From positions 1 to 36,151 of the forward strand of contig JANWVR010000046.1 of assembly GCA_025056735.1 (NCBI GenBank): a stretch of DNA of 36,151 bases, read 5' to 3'. Positions 1 through 9,291 of this stretch are shown piece by piece. The position numbers and the translations under genes were made by a program. The notes under the pieces were generated by a model, which saw only the letters and a list, made by a program, of their open reading frames with translations, did no database searches and was not told the origin of the DNA. Within the stretch, counting starts at the first letter, position 1. Every line of letters begins with the position of its first letter. The stretch comes from Saprospiraceae bacterium. GTDB lineage: Bacteria > Bacteroidota > Bacteroidia > Chitinophagales > Saprospiraceae.

Positions 1-557
1 GTTGGTTTTTCAGGGCTGTTCTCACCGGGTCGGTTTGCAGGACATTAGCCGCATGCGTCAGTAATCGGAGGGTGGCCCATAAAAAGTCAGCGGAGGCAGG
101 AGCGAAGGGTTTCATCGGCCTTTTGAGGCGGCGAGCCGTTGCGCGCCTGCCCCGCTGACGGAGTTCATCCGGTTGGTGTGGGTGTGGTGTTTGTCGGACG
201 AAGCCCGCCGTTGTCAACTGGCCCTCCGGGGCGGTACCCGTGGGCGTCGCAGCTTCCCTTCTGCGAGCCGCTCTCATCCGGCGTTTTTGGCGCCGAAAAA
301 CATGAACAGAACCTCTTCTTTCAATGAACCTGTTTTCGTCGGTTGGGAGGGTGGAACAGGAGGATAAGTAGCCAATCGTCCGAAAAAAATCGTCTTGTTT
401 TGGCTATCGGTTGCAGGTGGGATAATTTCGCCGCATGTCAGGCTCGCGGTCGTTTGATGGCACAAAGGTGGCCCACCCGCACCTGGGCCGGCAAACACGA
501 AAAATCGCTTAACTTCCACAGCGGTCTTGAGGCCGCCCGCCTTCCTCGGTTTCTGTC
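1..557. other. Region without a supported gene
   Basis: Short reading frames here overlap on both strands and none has a recognisable domain, signal peptide or conserved-looking composition. The stretch contains a long imperfect stem (86-159) and smaller hairpins at 247-266 and 283-301, so part of it may be transcribed as structured RNA or as a leader. I could not match it to RNase P RNA, tmRNA, SRP RNA or a known riboswitch by eye. No clear TAnnTTTG promoter was found in front of the gene at 558. Confidence 0.5.
86..159. repeat. Imperfect inverted repeat, possible structured RNA element
   Basis: Bases 86-93 pair with 152-159 and bases 95-100 pair with 146-151, giving 14 base pairs interrupted only by a bulged A at 94. 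The interior (101-145) is GC-rich and could fold further. No T-run follows, so it is not an ordinary intrinsic terminator in the plus direction. Function unknown; strand unknown. Confidence 0.4.
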
Positions 558-2288
558 ATGCACGAAAGCCCTTTGGTCCGCACTTTGCAGCTGCTCACAC
601 CGGACGAGTTAGAAGATTTGGAGAAATTTGTGGCCTCGCCCATTTTCAACGAGGCCAACCGCTTCCACGATACGGTACGGCTGTTTGAGTATTTGCGCGC
701 GCACTACCCGCATTTCAGCGCGCCGGAGCTGGATAAGTCGGTGGCCGGTCAGGCGCTCTTCCCTACGCGCAACCAGCCCGAAAACGAGCTGGAGCGCACG
801 ATGGCCCAGCTGATGCGCATCGTCAAGCAGTTCATCAACTTTCGCTATTCGGCTGTTCGGGGTGGGCGGGCTGTGCGCAGCGGACGCAAGCAAAACGTCC
901 TGCAAGGCCCTGTTTCGCTGCTCAATTTCGCGCGCCAGCAACTGGCCCTTATGCGCTTTTACAGCGAACGCCTGCTGCAAAAACCGGCGGATTTTCCCAG
1001 AGACATCGTTTCTGATCCCAAAACCGAGGGCAAAAAGCGGCGCGTCAAACGCGCGGAGAACTTCTTCCGGCACCTCTACGACGAGTTGAAGGAGGCGCTC
1101 GACACTCCAAAGCGCTTCGACGACTTTGAGGAGTATGAATTCAACGATTTTTACTATTTCCGCTATTTAGCCGAGCAGGAAAAAGCCATTTATGAAAGCC
1201 TGCACGAGTGGTCGGCCCAGGGTGGCTTCGTCAACCTGCTGACGGCCACGGAAAGCTTAGACCGTTTCTATCTGCTGAGCAAACTCGACCAGATGTGCCG
1301 GCTGCTGCATCTGCAACAGATTGCTATGCCTTTCGCCGAGGACTCCAGCGAGTACCGCCGGCTGATGATGAACCAGACCCTGACGGCTAAGATGGTCAAA
1401 CTGTTGATAAAACACGGCTACCACGAGGAGGACCCCAGCACCGAGCTGTACTTCACGCTGTTGCAGATGCTGGTGAAAAAAAAGCCGGAAAAAACCGACC
1501 TGCTGGCCGAGCGCTTCTTCCAGTTGTTGCGCCAACACGCTGACTTAGTGCCGGTGCAGCGCTTCCGCGATTTCAACGTGATGGTGCGCTCTTACTGGGC
1601 GCGCCGCTACCGCCAGACGCGCGAACGCCGTTTTTTGGAGCAAATCTTCCTATCTCACCAGGAAGACTTAGAGCAAATGCGCCGCAACAGCGAGGACATC
1701 CAGAGCTCGCACTTTCAGAGCATTCTGTTCAATGCCATCAAGTTGGGCCATTTGGATTGGGCCGAGGCGTTCCTGCGGGAATTTGCCCCGCGCATCACGG
1801 CAACTCCTGAGCCACAGTTGGTGGCCGATATTGGCTATGCAATGCTGGCCTTTGCCCGGGGGCAATACCAGCAGGCTGCCCAACACCTGCCGCACTATTT
1901 CCTGTATGGGGCTACTGACGACCCAACGCTGTATTCGCTGGCTGCCACGCTCGATGTGCGCATTCGATACGAACTGGGCATCCTCTTCGACGAAGAGAGC
2001 ACCAACATGCGCCGCGCCACCCACAAGCGCATCAAAGAAAACAAAACGCTGCGCCCCGAGCGCCGGGCCAGCATTCTGGGCTTTTACAACGCCGCTGTGC
2101 AGCTGTTTCGTCAAAAGGAAAAACTTGCCCTTCGCGCTGCCACACCGGAGCAGATACGCCGCGAGGTGGAGCGCGTATGGAACGACTTAGACGTCAACCC
2201 CGTGGTGGACAGCGAATGGCTGCGCGAGAAGTGCCGCGAATTGCTGGCAAAACTGCCCGCGCAGCCGACGAAAGGCCAACCTACCTGA
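558..2288 (+). CDS. Helical orphan protein, paralogue 1
   Basis: A 576-residue soluble protein with no signal peptide or membrane segment. It is rich in Leu, Glu, Arg and aromatic residues in a pattern typical of stacked alpha-helices (TPR-like), but no named domain is recognised. Its N-terminus aligns without gaps to the protein at 16141-17685: both begin M..S.LV..L...T, continue to L..F..SP.F, and share a later YL. Both end near WLR.K...L, and both have a YELG element followed by a basic stretch ending in P.RR. This alignment supports the ATG at 558. The gene converges on fbaA with only eight bases between stop codons and no obvious terminator. I infer a lineage-specific family with at least two copies here; the function is unknown. 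Confidence 0.8.
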   Translation: MHESPLVRTLQLLTPDELEDLEKFVASPIFNEANRFHDTVRLFEYLRAHYPHFSAPELDKSVAGQALFPTRNQPENELERTMAQLMRIVKQFINFRYSAVRGGRAVRSGRKQNVLQGPVSLLNFARQQLALMRFYSERLLQKPADFPRDIVSDPKTEGKKRRVKRAENFFRHLYDELKEALDTPKRFDDFEEYEFNDFYYFRYLAEQEKAIYESLHEWSAQGGFVNLLTATESLDRFYLLSKLDQMCRLLHLQQIAMPFAEDSSEYRRLMMNQTLTAKMVKLLIKHGYHEEDPSTELYFTLLQMLVKKKPEKTDLLAERFFQLLRQHADLVPVQRFRDFNVMVRSYWARRYRQTRERRFLEQIFLSHQEDLEQMRRNSEDIQSSHFQSILFNAIKLGHLDWAEAFLREFAPRITATPEPQLVADIGYAMLAFARGQYQQAAQHLPHYFLYGATDDPTLYSLAATLDVRIRYELGILFDEESTNMRRATHKRIKENKTLRPERRASILGFYNAAVQLFRQKEKLALRAATPEQIRREVERVWNDLDVNPVVDSEWLREKCRELLAKLPAQPTKGQPT

Positions 2289-2296
2289 AGCCCGGC

Positions 2297-3367
2297 TCAG
2301 ACGTTGCGCCCTATGCAGTTGAGGTCTTCAAACGCCTGACGCAGGCGCGCCACGAACGATTTCTCGCCTTCGCGCAACCATACGCGCGGGTCATAGTGCT
2401 TCTTGTTGGGCTTGTCCTCGCCCTCGGGGTTGCCGATCTGGCCTTGCAGGTAGTCCTTTTTGTTCTGGTAATATCGGTGCACACCGTCCCAAAAGGCCCA
2501 TTGCAGGTCGGTGTCAATATTCATTTTGATAGCGCCGTAGGAGATGGCCTCGCGGATTTCCTCCTGGCTGGAGCCAGAGCCGCCATGGAACACAAAGTGC
2601 ACGGGCTTGGCTTCGGAGAGGTTGAATTTCTGGCGGATGTAATCCTGCGAATTTTTCAAGATAATGGGCTGGAGTTTGACATTGCCGGGCTTATACACGC
2701 CGTGCACATTGCCGAAGGCGGCAGCCACCGTAAAGCGCGGGCTGACCTTGCGCAGCGTTTCATAGGCATAGGCCACTTCAGCCGGCTGCGTATAGAGACG
2801 TGCGGAGTCCACGCCAGTGTTGTCCACCCCGTCTTCTTCGCCGCCAGTAACGCCCAGTTCGATTTCGAGCGTCATACCCAATGGCGCCATGCGGGCTAAG
2901 TACTGGCTGCAGATCTCGATGTTCTCGTGCAGCGGCTCTTCCGACAGGTCGAGCATGTGGCTGCTGTAGAGCGGGTAGCCGTTTTTTTCATAGAATTTTT
3001 CGCCGAAGTCAATCAGCCCTTTCACCCAGTCAATGATGTTGAGCGCGCAGTGGTCGGTGTGTAATACCACGGGCACGCCGTAGGCTTCGGCGAGGGTGTG
3101 GATGTGCTGTGCGCCCGAAATGGAGCCCAAAATGGCGGCGCGTTGGCCCTCGTTGCTGAGCCCTTTGCCGGCGAAAAAAGCGCCGCCGCCGTTGGAGAAT
3201 TGAATAATAATAGGGCTTTTGACAGCGGCAGCCGTCTCCAAGGCCGCATTTACGGAATTGGTTCCCACGACGTTAACGGCGGGCAGGGCGTACTCCCGTT
3301 CTAATGCGTCGTTGAACAACTCAGTAACTTCGGCGCCATGCAGGACGCCCGGACGAAATCGTGCCAT
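2297..3367 (-). CDS. fbaA: Class II fructose-bisphosphate aldolase
   Basis: A 356-residue cytosolic enzyme that cleaves fructose 1,6-bisphosphate into glyceraldehyde 3-phosphate and dihydroxyacetone phosphate in glycolysis and runs in reverse in gluconeogenesis. The zinc-site segment VLHTDHC lies at residues 101-107, with the catalytic Asp at 105 and a zinc His at 106. The family's GVTGGEEDGVD and FHGGSGSS phosphate and zinc-binding loops follow, then the NIDTDLQWAFWDG segment. The length matches the E. coli-type (class IIA) enzyme. The start at 3367 (MARFRPGVLHG) gives the usual N-terminus; the longer open frame to 3514 adds 49 residues with no family resemblance. A TAACATTG element at 3452-3445 would place the transcript start upstream of this ATG. 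Confidence 0.95.
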   Translation of the reverse strand: MARFRPGVLHGAEVTELFNDALEREYALPAVNVVGTNSVNAALETAAAVKSPIIIQFSNGGGAFFAGKGLSNEGQRAAILGSISGAQHIHTLAEAYGVPVVLHTDHCALNIIDWVKGLIDFGEKFYEKNGYPLYSSHMLDLSEEPLHENIEICSQYLARMAPLGMTLEIELGVTGGEEDGVDNTGVDSARLYTQPAEVAYAYETLRKVSPRFTVAAAFGNVHGVYKPGNVKLQPIILKNSQDYIRQKFNLSEAKPVHFVFHGGSGSSQEEIREAISYGAIKMNIDTDLQWAFWDGVHRYYQNKKDYLQGQIGNPEGEDKPNKKHYDPRVWLREGEKSFVARLRQAFEDLNCIGRNV

Positions 3368-3444
3368 AGGTGCGGAAGATGTGTTTGGTGCGGTTAAAGG
3401 TTGGTTAGCGTCTGAGGCAAGGACCGGATGGCCTTTGCCCGGCG

Positions 3445-3452
3445 CAATGTTA
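3445..3452 (-). promoter_or_regulatory. Candidate -7 promoter element for fbaA
   Basis: Minus-strand TAACATTG differs from the Bacteroidota TAnnTTTG consensus at one base and lies about 80 bases upstream of the chosen fbaA start. The same octamer occurs upstream of 16141 and 27433. No convincing -33 element was seen. Confidence 0.35.
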
Positions 3453-3614
3453 CGACAAAAATGAGAGCGAAGCGGGAATGCAGCGCGCGAAAACACGCGC
3501 AAACGAGATGGCAAACCGATGGCTGAAGGCGGGACTACAGGTCGAGAATGGCGGCCAGCACTGCACCTACTTTAGCCAGGAGGTCTTCGGGCAAGCGCCT
3601 TTTAGCAGCGCTTT

Positions 3615-4412
3615 TCATGAGGGAAAAAAGGCGAAATCTTCCCACCCTATTTCGGCCAGCTGTCGCTCTGCCTGCACGTCTTCGGGCGATGTGTGTATGT
3701 CGTTTTGAGTAGCGCTTTGGTTTCGCTTTGGCCAAATGCCCAGCTGGCGCGCAGCGGCGCCGAAGGTCTGTCCGGCTTCCTGAACGGTGGTAGCCCAGGC
3801 CTGCAATTGCAGGAGAGAGCGTTTGTTTAAAGCAGGAGCGCTTGGGCGATTGTCGGGAAGATTTTGATGAAATACTATTACATTCGGCGGCTTATTTTCA
3901 TAAAAGATTTCCAGCGTCAGGCAGCCGATTTCGATCGTCAGCGAGGCGCGCAGCCAGTGGGCCAGCCGTTCGCCATTGGGCAGGCGCTCGAGCATCCAGA
4001 CGCATTCGTCGTAGCGGGGGAGCGATGGCAATCGCTGAAGGGAGGGCGCTGGCAACGCGCTCTCCGCTGCACGCATGACTTTAACGTACATGCGCACAGC
4101 AAACAGAACAGCCTCTGCAAGCGGCGCCAACTGTGTCCGCTCGAGCAGCATTTCTTCTGCTTTTTTATGAAATGCTTTAGCGCCTGACTGAAGCGCCTCG
4201 TAGGAAAATGCCTCGTCGGACAACGCCCGAAGCCGGAGATGGAATAGCGTGGGCAACAGCGCATTCAAGACATCCGGCACGGGCAGCTCGCTGTTTAACG
4301 CCCGGACCAACTGCCGACGCAGGTGCTCATACCCTTCGCGAACGGGCGGGGCTGCCTGCCTGTAGTTGGCAGGAAAAGGGAACGCGGCTAAATTTTCCTT
4401 AAAAGCGCCCAT
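3615..4412 (-). CDS. Orphan protein of unknown function
   Basis: A 265-residue protein with no signal peptide and no membrane segment. The first half is rich in Ala and Leu and probably helical. The middle contains a stretch (LTIEIGCLTLEIFYE) that looks like beta-strands, and the C-terminus is acidic, ending WEDFAFFPS. No family is recognised. I chose the ATG at 4412 (MGAFKENL) over 4442 because a perfect TAAATTTG promoter element at 4447-4440 would start the transcript between the two. It lies in the same orientation as fbaA, 247 bases upstream of it, and the pair could be co-transcribed, although fbaA seems to have its own promoter. It might be a false frame, but its composition resembles that of the real genes around it. 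Confidence 0.65.
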   Translation of the reverse strand: MGAFKENLAAFPFPANYRQAAPPVREGYEHLRRQLVRALNSELPVPDVLNALLPTLFHLRLRALSDEAFSYEALQSGAKAFHKKAEEMLLERTQLAPLAEAVLFAVRMYVKVMRAAESALPAPSLQRLPSLPRYDECVWMLERLPNGERLAHWLRASLTIEIGCLTLEIFYENKPPNVIVFHQNLPDNRPSAPALNKRSLLQLQAWATTVQEAGQTFGAAARQLGIWPKRNQSATQNDIHTSPEDVQAERQLAEIGWEDFAFFPS

Positions 4413-4439
4413 GTACCTGAGGATGTGCGAATGCGAACA

Positions 4440-4447
4440 CAAATTTA
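4440..4447 (-). promoter_or_regulatory. Candidate -7 promoter element
   Basis: Minus-strand TAAATTTG is a perfect match to TAnnTTTG. It lies 28 bases upstream of the ATG at 4412 and overlaps the region of the alternative ATG at 4442, which favours the shorter protein. Confidence 0.45.
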
Positions 4448-4560
4448 CTGGCTTTTTTCAACGAATGGCATCGGAAAAAAGATCTGCAGTGCCGGGGATA
4501 GGTTTTCTTACCTCAAGCGGCATTCCTGCCTGTCGTTGCATCCTTGCCGGAGCATCCTTT

Positions 4561-4660
4561 CGTACTTTTGAAAAGCCAACGAGGCGCTGCCTTCCGTCGT
4601 CTATTGGGCAAAAAGTCTGAGGGCTGACGTTCACCGGCGCGGCGCACTCGTACTTTTGAA
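4561..4660 (+). promoter_or_regulatory. Tandem promoter-like repeats upstream of first T9SS giant
   Basis: The 12-base sequence CGTACTTTTGAA occurs twice, at 4561-4572 and 4649-4660, 88 bases apart. Each contains a perfect TAnnTTTG element (4563-4570 and 4651-4658). The second lies about 33 bases before the ATG at 4691. The two copies may be alternative start sites for the large secreted protein. Confidence 0.5.
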
Positions 4661-4690
4661 GCTGAGAAAAAACCGTTTGTCCGTTTTTTT

Positions 4691-7600
4691 ATGAAAAATC
4701 TGATTTTACTCTTTTTGCTGTGCGGTTGGGCGGCGGTAGGTCTGGCGCAGGCGCCGCCAAACGACGACTGTTCCAGCCCGGTGGCGCTGGGCATTGCGCC
4801 CGTGTGCCCGCCGGTGGAATACTCCAACCAGAACGCCACGCCCTCGAATATCGGCAGCAACAATCAGCCTTCGTGTTTCAGTACGGCCGGCGGCGGCAAC
4901 GATGTGTGGTTTACGTTTGTGTGCCCGCCAGCGCCGCTTGATTTTCGCATTGAGCTGACGCCTGCTGGCGCCGACCCTATTGCCAGCCCGCAGCTGGCAG
5001 TGTATCGGGGCGACTGCAACCCGGACGATCTGGCGGAGCTCGACTGCGTGGCTGGGGCCGGAGCGCTGCTGCTCGACGTGCAGGGCCTGACGCCAGGGGC
5101 GATCTATTTCATCCGGGTTTCATCGGCAGGCGCAGCCGCCAACGCAGGCGCTTTTAACCTGTGCGTCAACGAAATACCGCCCATCCTGACGATTGACCAG
5201 GGCGGCTCCACGCTTTGTTCGGGCACACTCTACGACACGGGCGGGCCCAACGACAACTATGGTCCGGGCGAAGATCACACCTTCACTATTTGCCCCAGCG
5301 CGCCGGCGGCCTGTATCGAGTTTACCTTAGAATATTACTACTTAGATGCAGGCGACTCTTTTTCTCCCGGCTCTGATGTGCTCACCTTTTATGACGGCCC
5401 CAATGCGAACAGCCCTGTGCTGGCCCAGATCAACGGCCTCGACGTAGGTACCGCCATGGACGGTGGCGGCGGCGTCTGCTTCCGCGTGCAGGCCAAAAGC
5501 GGCTGCCTGACGGTGCAATTCCAGTCGGATGCGGCTGAGCAGTACCAGGGCTTCAAAGGCACGTGGAAATGCAGCGACAAGCCTTGCGTGCCTTACGAGG
5601 CCATCACCATCGAAAAGGATGTAACCCTCAAGGACATCGCCGACGCTATTGCCGCCCCAGGCGCCACCGTTACGGTCAAGGACATCAGCCGATGCCCTTA
5701 CGGCGCCTACGGGACGTTCGCCTTCGACTCCGACAACAATGAACTGGGATTGCTCCAGGGCTTGGTGCTGACCACCGGGCTTGTGGACTTCATCCCTGGC
5801 CCCAACGACGACAGTGGGGCAACGTTTCCGCATGAGGCTCCGGGCGATGCCGACTTAGACTATCTGTCCGTCATTCAGGGCAACGGCCTGCCGTCGGAGG
5901 ATGCCTGCGTTATTGAACTCGACGTGTTTGTAACCTCCGATGAGCTGGCTTTTGAGTACATCTTCGGTTCGGAGGAGTATCCCGAATACGCCAACTCGCT
6001 GTACAACGACATCTTCGCCTTCTTTGCTTCCGGGCCGGGCATCGTAGGCGATCCCAACTTAGGCGGAGCCGTGAACATCGCCGTGCTGCCCAACCTGAAT
6101 ACGCCGGTGCAGATCAACAGTGTCAACAACATCTTCAACTGGGAGTACTACCGCAACACTGAAATCTCGCAAACGCTTCAATACGACGGTTTTACCAGCG
6201 ACTTTCTGGGCGTTAAGAAAAGCCTGACGGCGCGCGTGGACGTGATACCGTGCAATACTTATCGCCTTAAATTAGCCATTGCCGACCGGCAGGACCCGCT
6301 CTTCGACTCTGGGGTGTTCATCTCCGAAGTGCGTGCCGGAGCGCCCGAGTTGGCTGTCCAGCTGGCCAACGACTTAGACTATCTGGTCGAGGACTGCACG
6401 ACGGGCGAGAGCCGCATCCTGGTGCGCCTGCGCAAGCCCAAGAGCAAGGCCGCGACCTATACCCTAACGCTTGGCGGCACGGCTACCCAGGGTGAAGATT
6501 ACGTAACCAACCTGCCTCCTACGCTGACTTTCCAGCCGGGAGACTCGCTGTTCGTGTTCACCATTACACCTCTATCCGATGGCGTTCAGGAAGGCACAGA
6601 AACCATCACCGTTGCGCTTTCTGCCAATTTTGGCTGCGGCGCCACGGTGTTCCAAACCCTTGAATTAGAACTTTTAGACGGCATTCGCGTGCAAATCAAC
6701 AACGGCGCCGATACGCTCTTCTTCTGCCCGGGCGCTACCGTGCAGCTGCAGGCCAGCGGCGCAGAGACGTATTTCTGGACGCCGCCTGCCGCCGTCAACA
6801 ATCCGAACATCGGCAATCCGGTGGCTATGCCAACGCAAGATCTGCGGCTCCGGGTCATTGGCGCTTTGGGCGTGTGCTTAGACACGGCAGAGGTTTTCCT
6901 CAAACGCATTGAGGCTCCCAGTGTCAGCATCGTCGCGCCAGATACAATGCTGTGCCTGCGCGACACGGTATTGCTGTTCGCTCAGACCTCACCGCCTGGG
7001 CTGCCCATAAGCTGGACGCCCAAATCGCGCCTGAGCGCACCCAACGAGGCCCTCACACTGGCCTATCCGCTGACCACCACCACCTATGTAGCCTCAGTAC
7101 CCGTGGCTGGATGCCCGCTGACGGTAGCCACCGTTACGCTTACGGTGGACACGCTCTTTTTTCCGACCCTGGCCCCGGACACCACGGTATGCGAGGGCAT
7201 CCCCATCCGATTGGCGTCACCGTTGGCGCCCTCTTCCACGAAATACCAATGGACGCCCACCACAGGGTTGGATGACCTAGCCAGCCCAAGCCCTACGGCT
7301 ACGCCACAGCAGACGACAACCTACGTGCTGAAGGCGACCAGCGCCAACGACGCCTGCTCTCGTACCGACTCGGTAACTATCTCGGTAGTGCCCTCGGCGG
7401 TCAAAATCCTGGGCGCCGACACGCTCAACCTCTGCTTAGGCGACTCGGCCGTGCTGCAAGCGCAGGCCTCGCCTGCAGGTGCAGCCATCCGCTGGGAGCC
7501 GGCCTTCTGGACAAAGCCCGATACCGGTAGCGTCGTCGTGGCTAAACCAACAGAATCCGCCACGTTTTACGCTACCTACTTCATCAACGGCTGTCTGGCC

Positions 7601-9163
7601 AAAGACTCGGTGCACCTGCGCGTAGACTCGTTGCCCAACTTGGATATCCGTTTAGAGCCGTTCAAAGAGGTGTATTGCCCCGGTGACACGATCTATTTGC
7701 TCTCAAAAACCTATGACCCGGCGGATTTTCCCGGTATCCGCCACCGTTGGGAGCCGTTCGGCGGGCAGCTAACGCCCGTGGAGAACTGGAATATGGTCAT
7801 CGTGGCCACGCAGACGCACACTTTCCGGCGGCTGACGCGCAGTATCACGGGCGCTTGTATAGCACAGGCTCAGGTGCTGGTGCGCGTGGATACACCGCCT
7901 GTCTTGAATGCGCTCGTAACACCGCCGGCTATTTGCCCAGGCCAGACGGCGCAAATCCAGCTGACCGTTAGCCCGCCCTCACAGGCTATTGAGTGGGACG
8001 ACCCTACGGGCTCGCTGTCGTGTAAGAACTGCCTCAATCCGATGGCCTCGCCCACGGCTACTACGGCCTATACCGTCAAAACGCCGGGAGCCAACTGCCC
8101 CAGCACCCTGACGGTGAGCGTTGTCGTGTTGCCGCTGCCCGCGCTCAGCCTGGCGCCGCGCACCCTCTGTCGAGGCGATAGTGTGCGGCTGAACGCTATT
8201 CCGACCAACCCGGCCGATACGTACGCCTGGACGGTCATGCCGCCAGGTGACGTTAGCAGCCTGAGCAACCCTGCGGCGCCCAGCCCAGTCGTCAGGCCGG
8301 CCTTTACGACAACGTATCGCGTAGTGGCTACCGGTCAGTGCACGCGCCAGGGCGAGGTAACTATTACCGTCAACAGCGCCAGTGTCAACGTCGGCCCCGA
8401 CCGAACGGTATGCCCGGGCACGCCGGTAACGCTCAACGCCAGCGTTACGACGTCTCCGGGTGTTACTGGAGTCATTGTGTGGCAACCTGGCCCGGGTACG
8501 GGACCTTCCCTGACTGTAACGCCCACAACCACGACGACTTACACAGCAGTATACAGTTTTCAGCCCGGGTGCTTGGCTGCCGATACTCTGACGGTAACGG
8601 TTTTGCCCGGCGTTACCCTCGCGGCCCTCAGCGCCGACTCGTTGTCCGGCCCGGTTCTCTGCGAAGGCACACGCTTGAAACTGCGCATCGGCGTAGTGCC
8701 CGCCAATGCCCGTCTGACGTGGTTTGAAAACGGGCAACCCATTGCAGGCGCGACCGCCGACTCACTTGTGCGCACGCCCGTTGGCGACCTGGAGCCGACG
8801 CCCGTATCCTACGTCGTCGTAGCCGAGAGCGCTGACGGCTGCCGCGACACCTCCAACGTATTTACTGTGCTGGTGCGCCGCTGTATCGTCTTTCCCAACG
8901 TCTTTACCCCTGATGGCGATGGCAACAACGACACGTTTAGCGGCCCCATTTCCTTCGGTGAGGGCAGCTTCGAGGTGCTGGAGTTGCGCGTGTTCAACCG
9001 CTGGGGGCAGCAGGTCTTTGCCGCATCGCCCAACCGGCGCGCCTGGGATGGACGGGTCAACGATCAGCCCGCGCCCAGCGACGTCTATGCTTACTACGCC
9101 GTAGTGCGCTTTGCCAACGGCGAGCAGCAAACCTTCAAGGGAGATATCACTCTGCTGCGCTGA
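4691..9163 (+). CDS. T9SS cargo: choice-of-anchor L, Calx-beta, type B sorting domain
   Basis: A 1490-residue surface or secreted protein. Modules in order: Sec signal peptide at 1-20 (MKNLILLF...GLAQ); an NDDC...DVWFTF beta-domain common in Bacteroidota secreted proteins, about 22-165; a CUB-like Cys-containing domain, about 170-295; a choice-of-anchor L domain, about 307-548, with its EYIFGSEEYPEY signature; a Calx-beta repeat, about 574-663 (GTATQGEDYV); a string of Ig/PKD-like Pro/Thr-rich repeats, about 665-1395, each with W..P and TTTY motifs; and a gliding-motility type B sorting domain, 1398-1490 (FPNVFTPDGDGNNDTF, then FNRWGQQVF). The known pathway is Sec export, then outer-membrane passage by the T9SS. 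I infer an adhesin or matrix protein rather than an enzyme, as no catalytic domain was seen. The signal peptide fixes the start. Confidence 0.93.
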   Translation: MKNLILLFLLCGWAAVGLAQAPPNDDCSSPVALGIAPVCPPVEYSNQNATPSNIGSNNQPSCFSTAGGGNDVWFTFVCPPAPLDFRIELTPAGADPIASPQLAVYRGDCNPDDLAELDCVAGAGALLLDVQGLTPGAIYFIRVSSAGAAANAGAFNLCVNEIPPILTIDQGGSTLCSGTLYDTGGPNDNYGPGEDHTFTICPSAPAACIEFTLEYYYLDAGDSFSPGSDVLTFYDGPNANSPVLAQINGLDVGTAMDGGGGVCFRVQAKSGCLTVQFQSDAAEQYQGFKGTWKCSDKPCVPYEAITIEKDVTLKDIADAIAAPGATVTVKDISRCPYGAYGTFAFDSDNNELGLLQGLVLTTGLVDFIPGPNDDSGATFPHEAPGDADLDYLSVIQGNGLPSEDACVIELDVFVTSDELAFEYIFGSEEYPEYANSLYNDIFAFFASGPGIVGDPNLGGAVNIAVLPNLNTPVQINSVNNIFNWEYYRNTEISQTLQYDGFTSDFLGVKKSLTARVDVIPCNTYRLKLAIADRQDPLFDSGVFISEVRAGAPELAVQLANDLDYLVEDCTTGESRILVRLRKPKSKAATYTLTLGGTATQGEDYVTNLPPTLTFQPGDSLFVFTITPLSDGVQEGTETITVALSANFGCGATVFQTLELELLDGIRVQINNGADTLFFCPGATVQLQASGAETYFWTPPAAVNNPNIGNPVAMPTQDLRLRVIGALGVCLDTAEVFLKRIEAPSVSIVAPDTMLCLRDTVLLFAQTSPPGLPISWTPKSRLSAPNEALTLAYPLTTTTYVASVPVAGCPLTVATVTLTVDTLFFPTLAPDTTVCEGIPIRLASPLAPSSTKYQWTPTTGLDDLASPSPTATPQQTTTYVLKATSANDACSRTDSVTISVVPSAVKILGADTLNLCLGDSAVLQAQASPAGAAIRWEPAFWTKPDTGSVVVAKPTESATFYATYFINGCLAKDSVHLRVDSLPNLDIRLEPFKEVYCPGDTIYLLSKTYDPADFPGIRHRWEPFGGQLTPVENWNMVIVATQTHTFRRLTRSITGACIAQAQVLVRVDTPPVLNALVTPPAICPGQTAQIQLTVSPPSQAIEWDDPTGSLSCKNCLNPMASPTATTAYTVKTPGANCPSTLTVSVVVLPLPALSLAPRTLCRGDSVRLNAIPTNPADTYAWTVMPPGDVSSLSNPAAPSPVVRPAFTTTYRVVATGQCTRQGEVTITVNSASVNVGPDRTVCPGTPVTLNASVTTSPGVTGVIVWQPGPGTGPSLTVTPTTTTTYTAVYSFQPGCLAADTLTVTVLPGVTLAALSADSLSGPVLCEGTRLKLRIGVVPANARLTWFENGQPIAGATADSLVRTPVGDLEPTPVSYVVVAESADGCRDTSNVFTVLVRRCIVFPNVFTPDGDGNNDTFSGPISFGEGSFEVLELRVFNRWGQQVFAASPNRRAWDGRVNDQPAPSDVYAYYAVVRFANGEQQTFKGDITLLR

Positions 9164-9291
9164 CGCGAAAAGCCCGCGGCTTCCGATCTTCTATAAGGCG
9201 GGAGGCCGCAGATGGTGTCCGCCCAGTATAGGTCGCCCAAAGCGGTTTATTGCCTGCGAAGGCGTACCTTTCGCCCGCAAAGGCAGCGTCT

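Noticed and set aside
1-557. Possible RNase P RNA, tmRNA or SRP RNA
   Set aside because: The conserved cores of these RNAs were not found on either strand, despite the stems in the region.
2177-2899. Plus-strand 240-residue open frame
   Set aside because: It lies antisense to fbaA, whose motifs are unmistakable; long antisense frames are expected at this GC content.
7979-8737. Minus-strand 252-residue open frame inside the first T9SS giant
   Set aside because: Antisense shadow, Arg/Gly-rich and low in hydrophobic core residues.
9176-9209. Terminator after the first T9SS giant
   Set aside because: GCGGCTTCC and GGAGGCCGC pair with one G-U, but no T-run follows.
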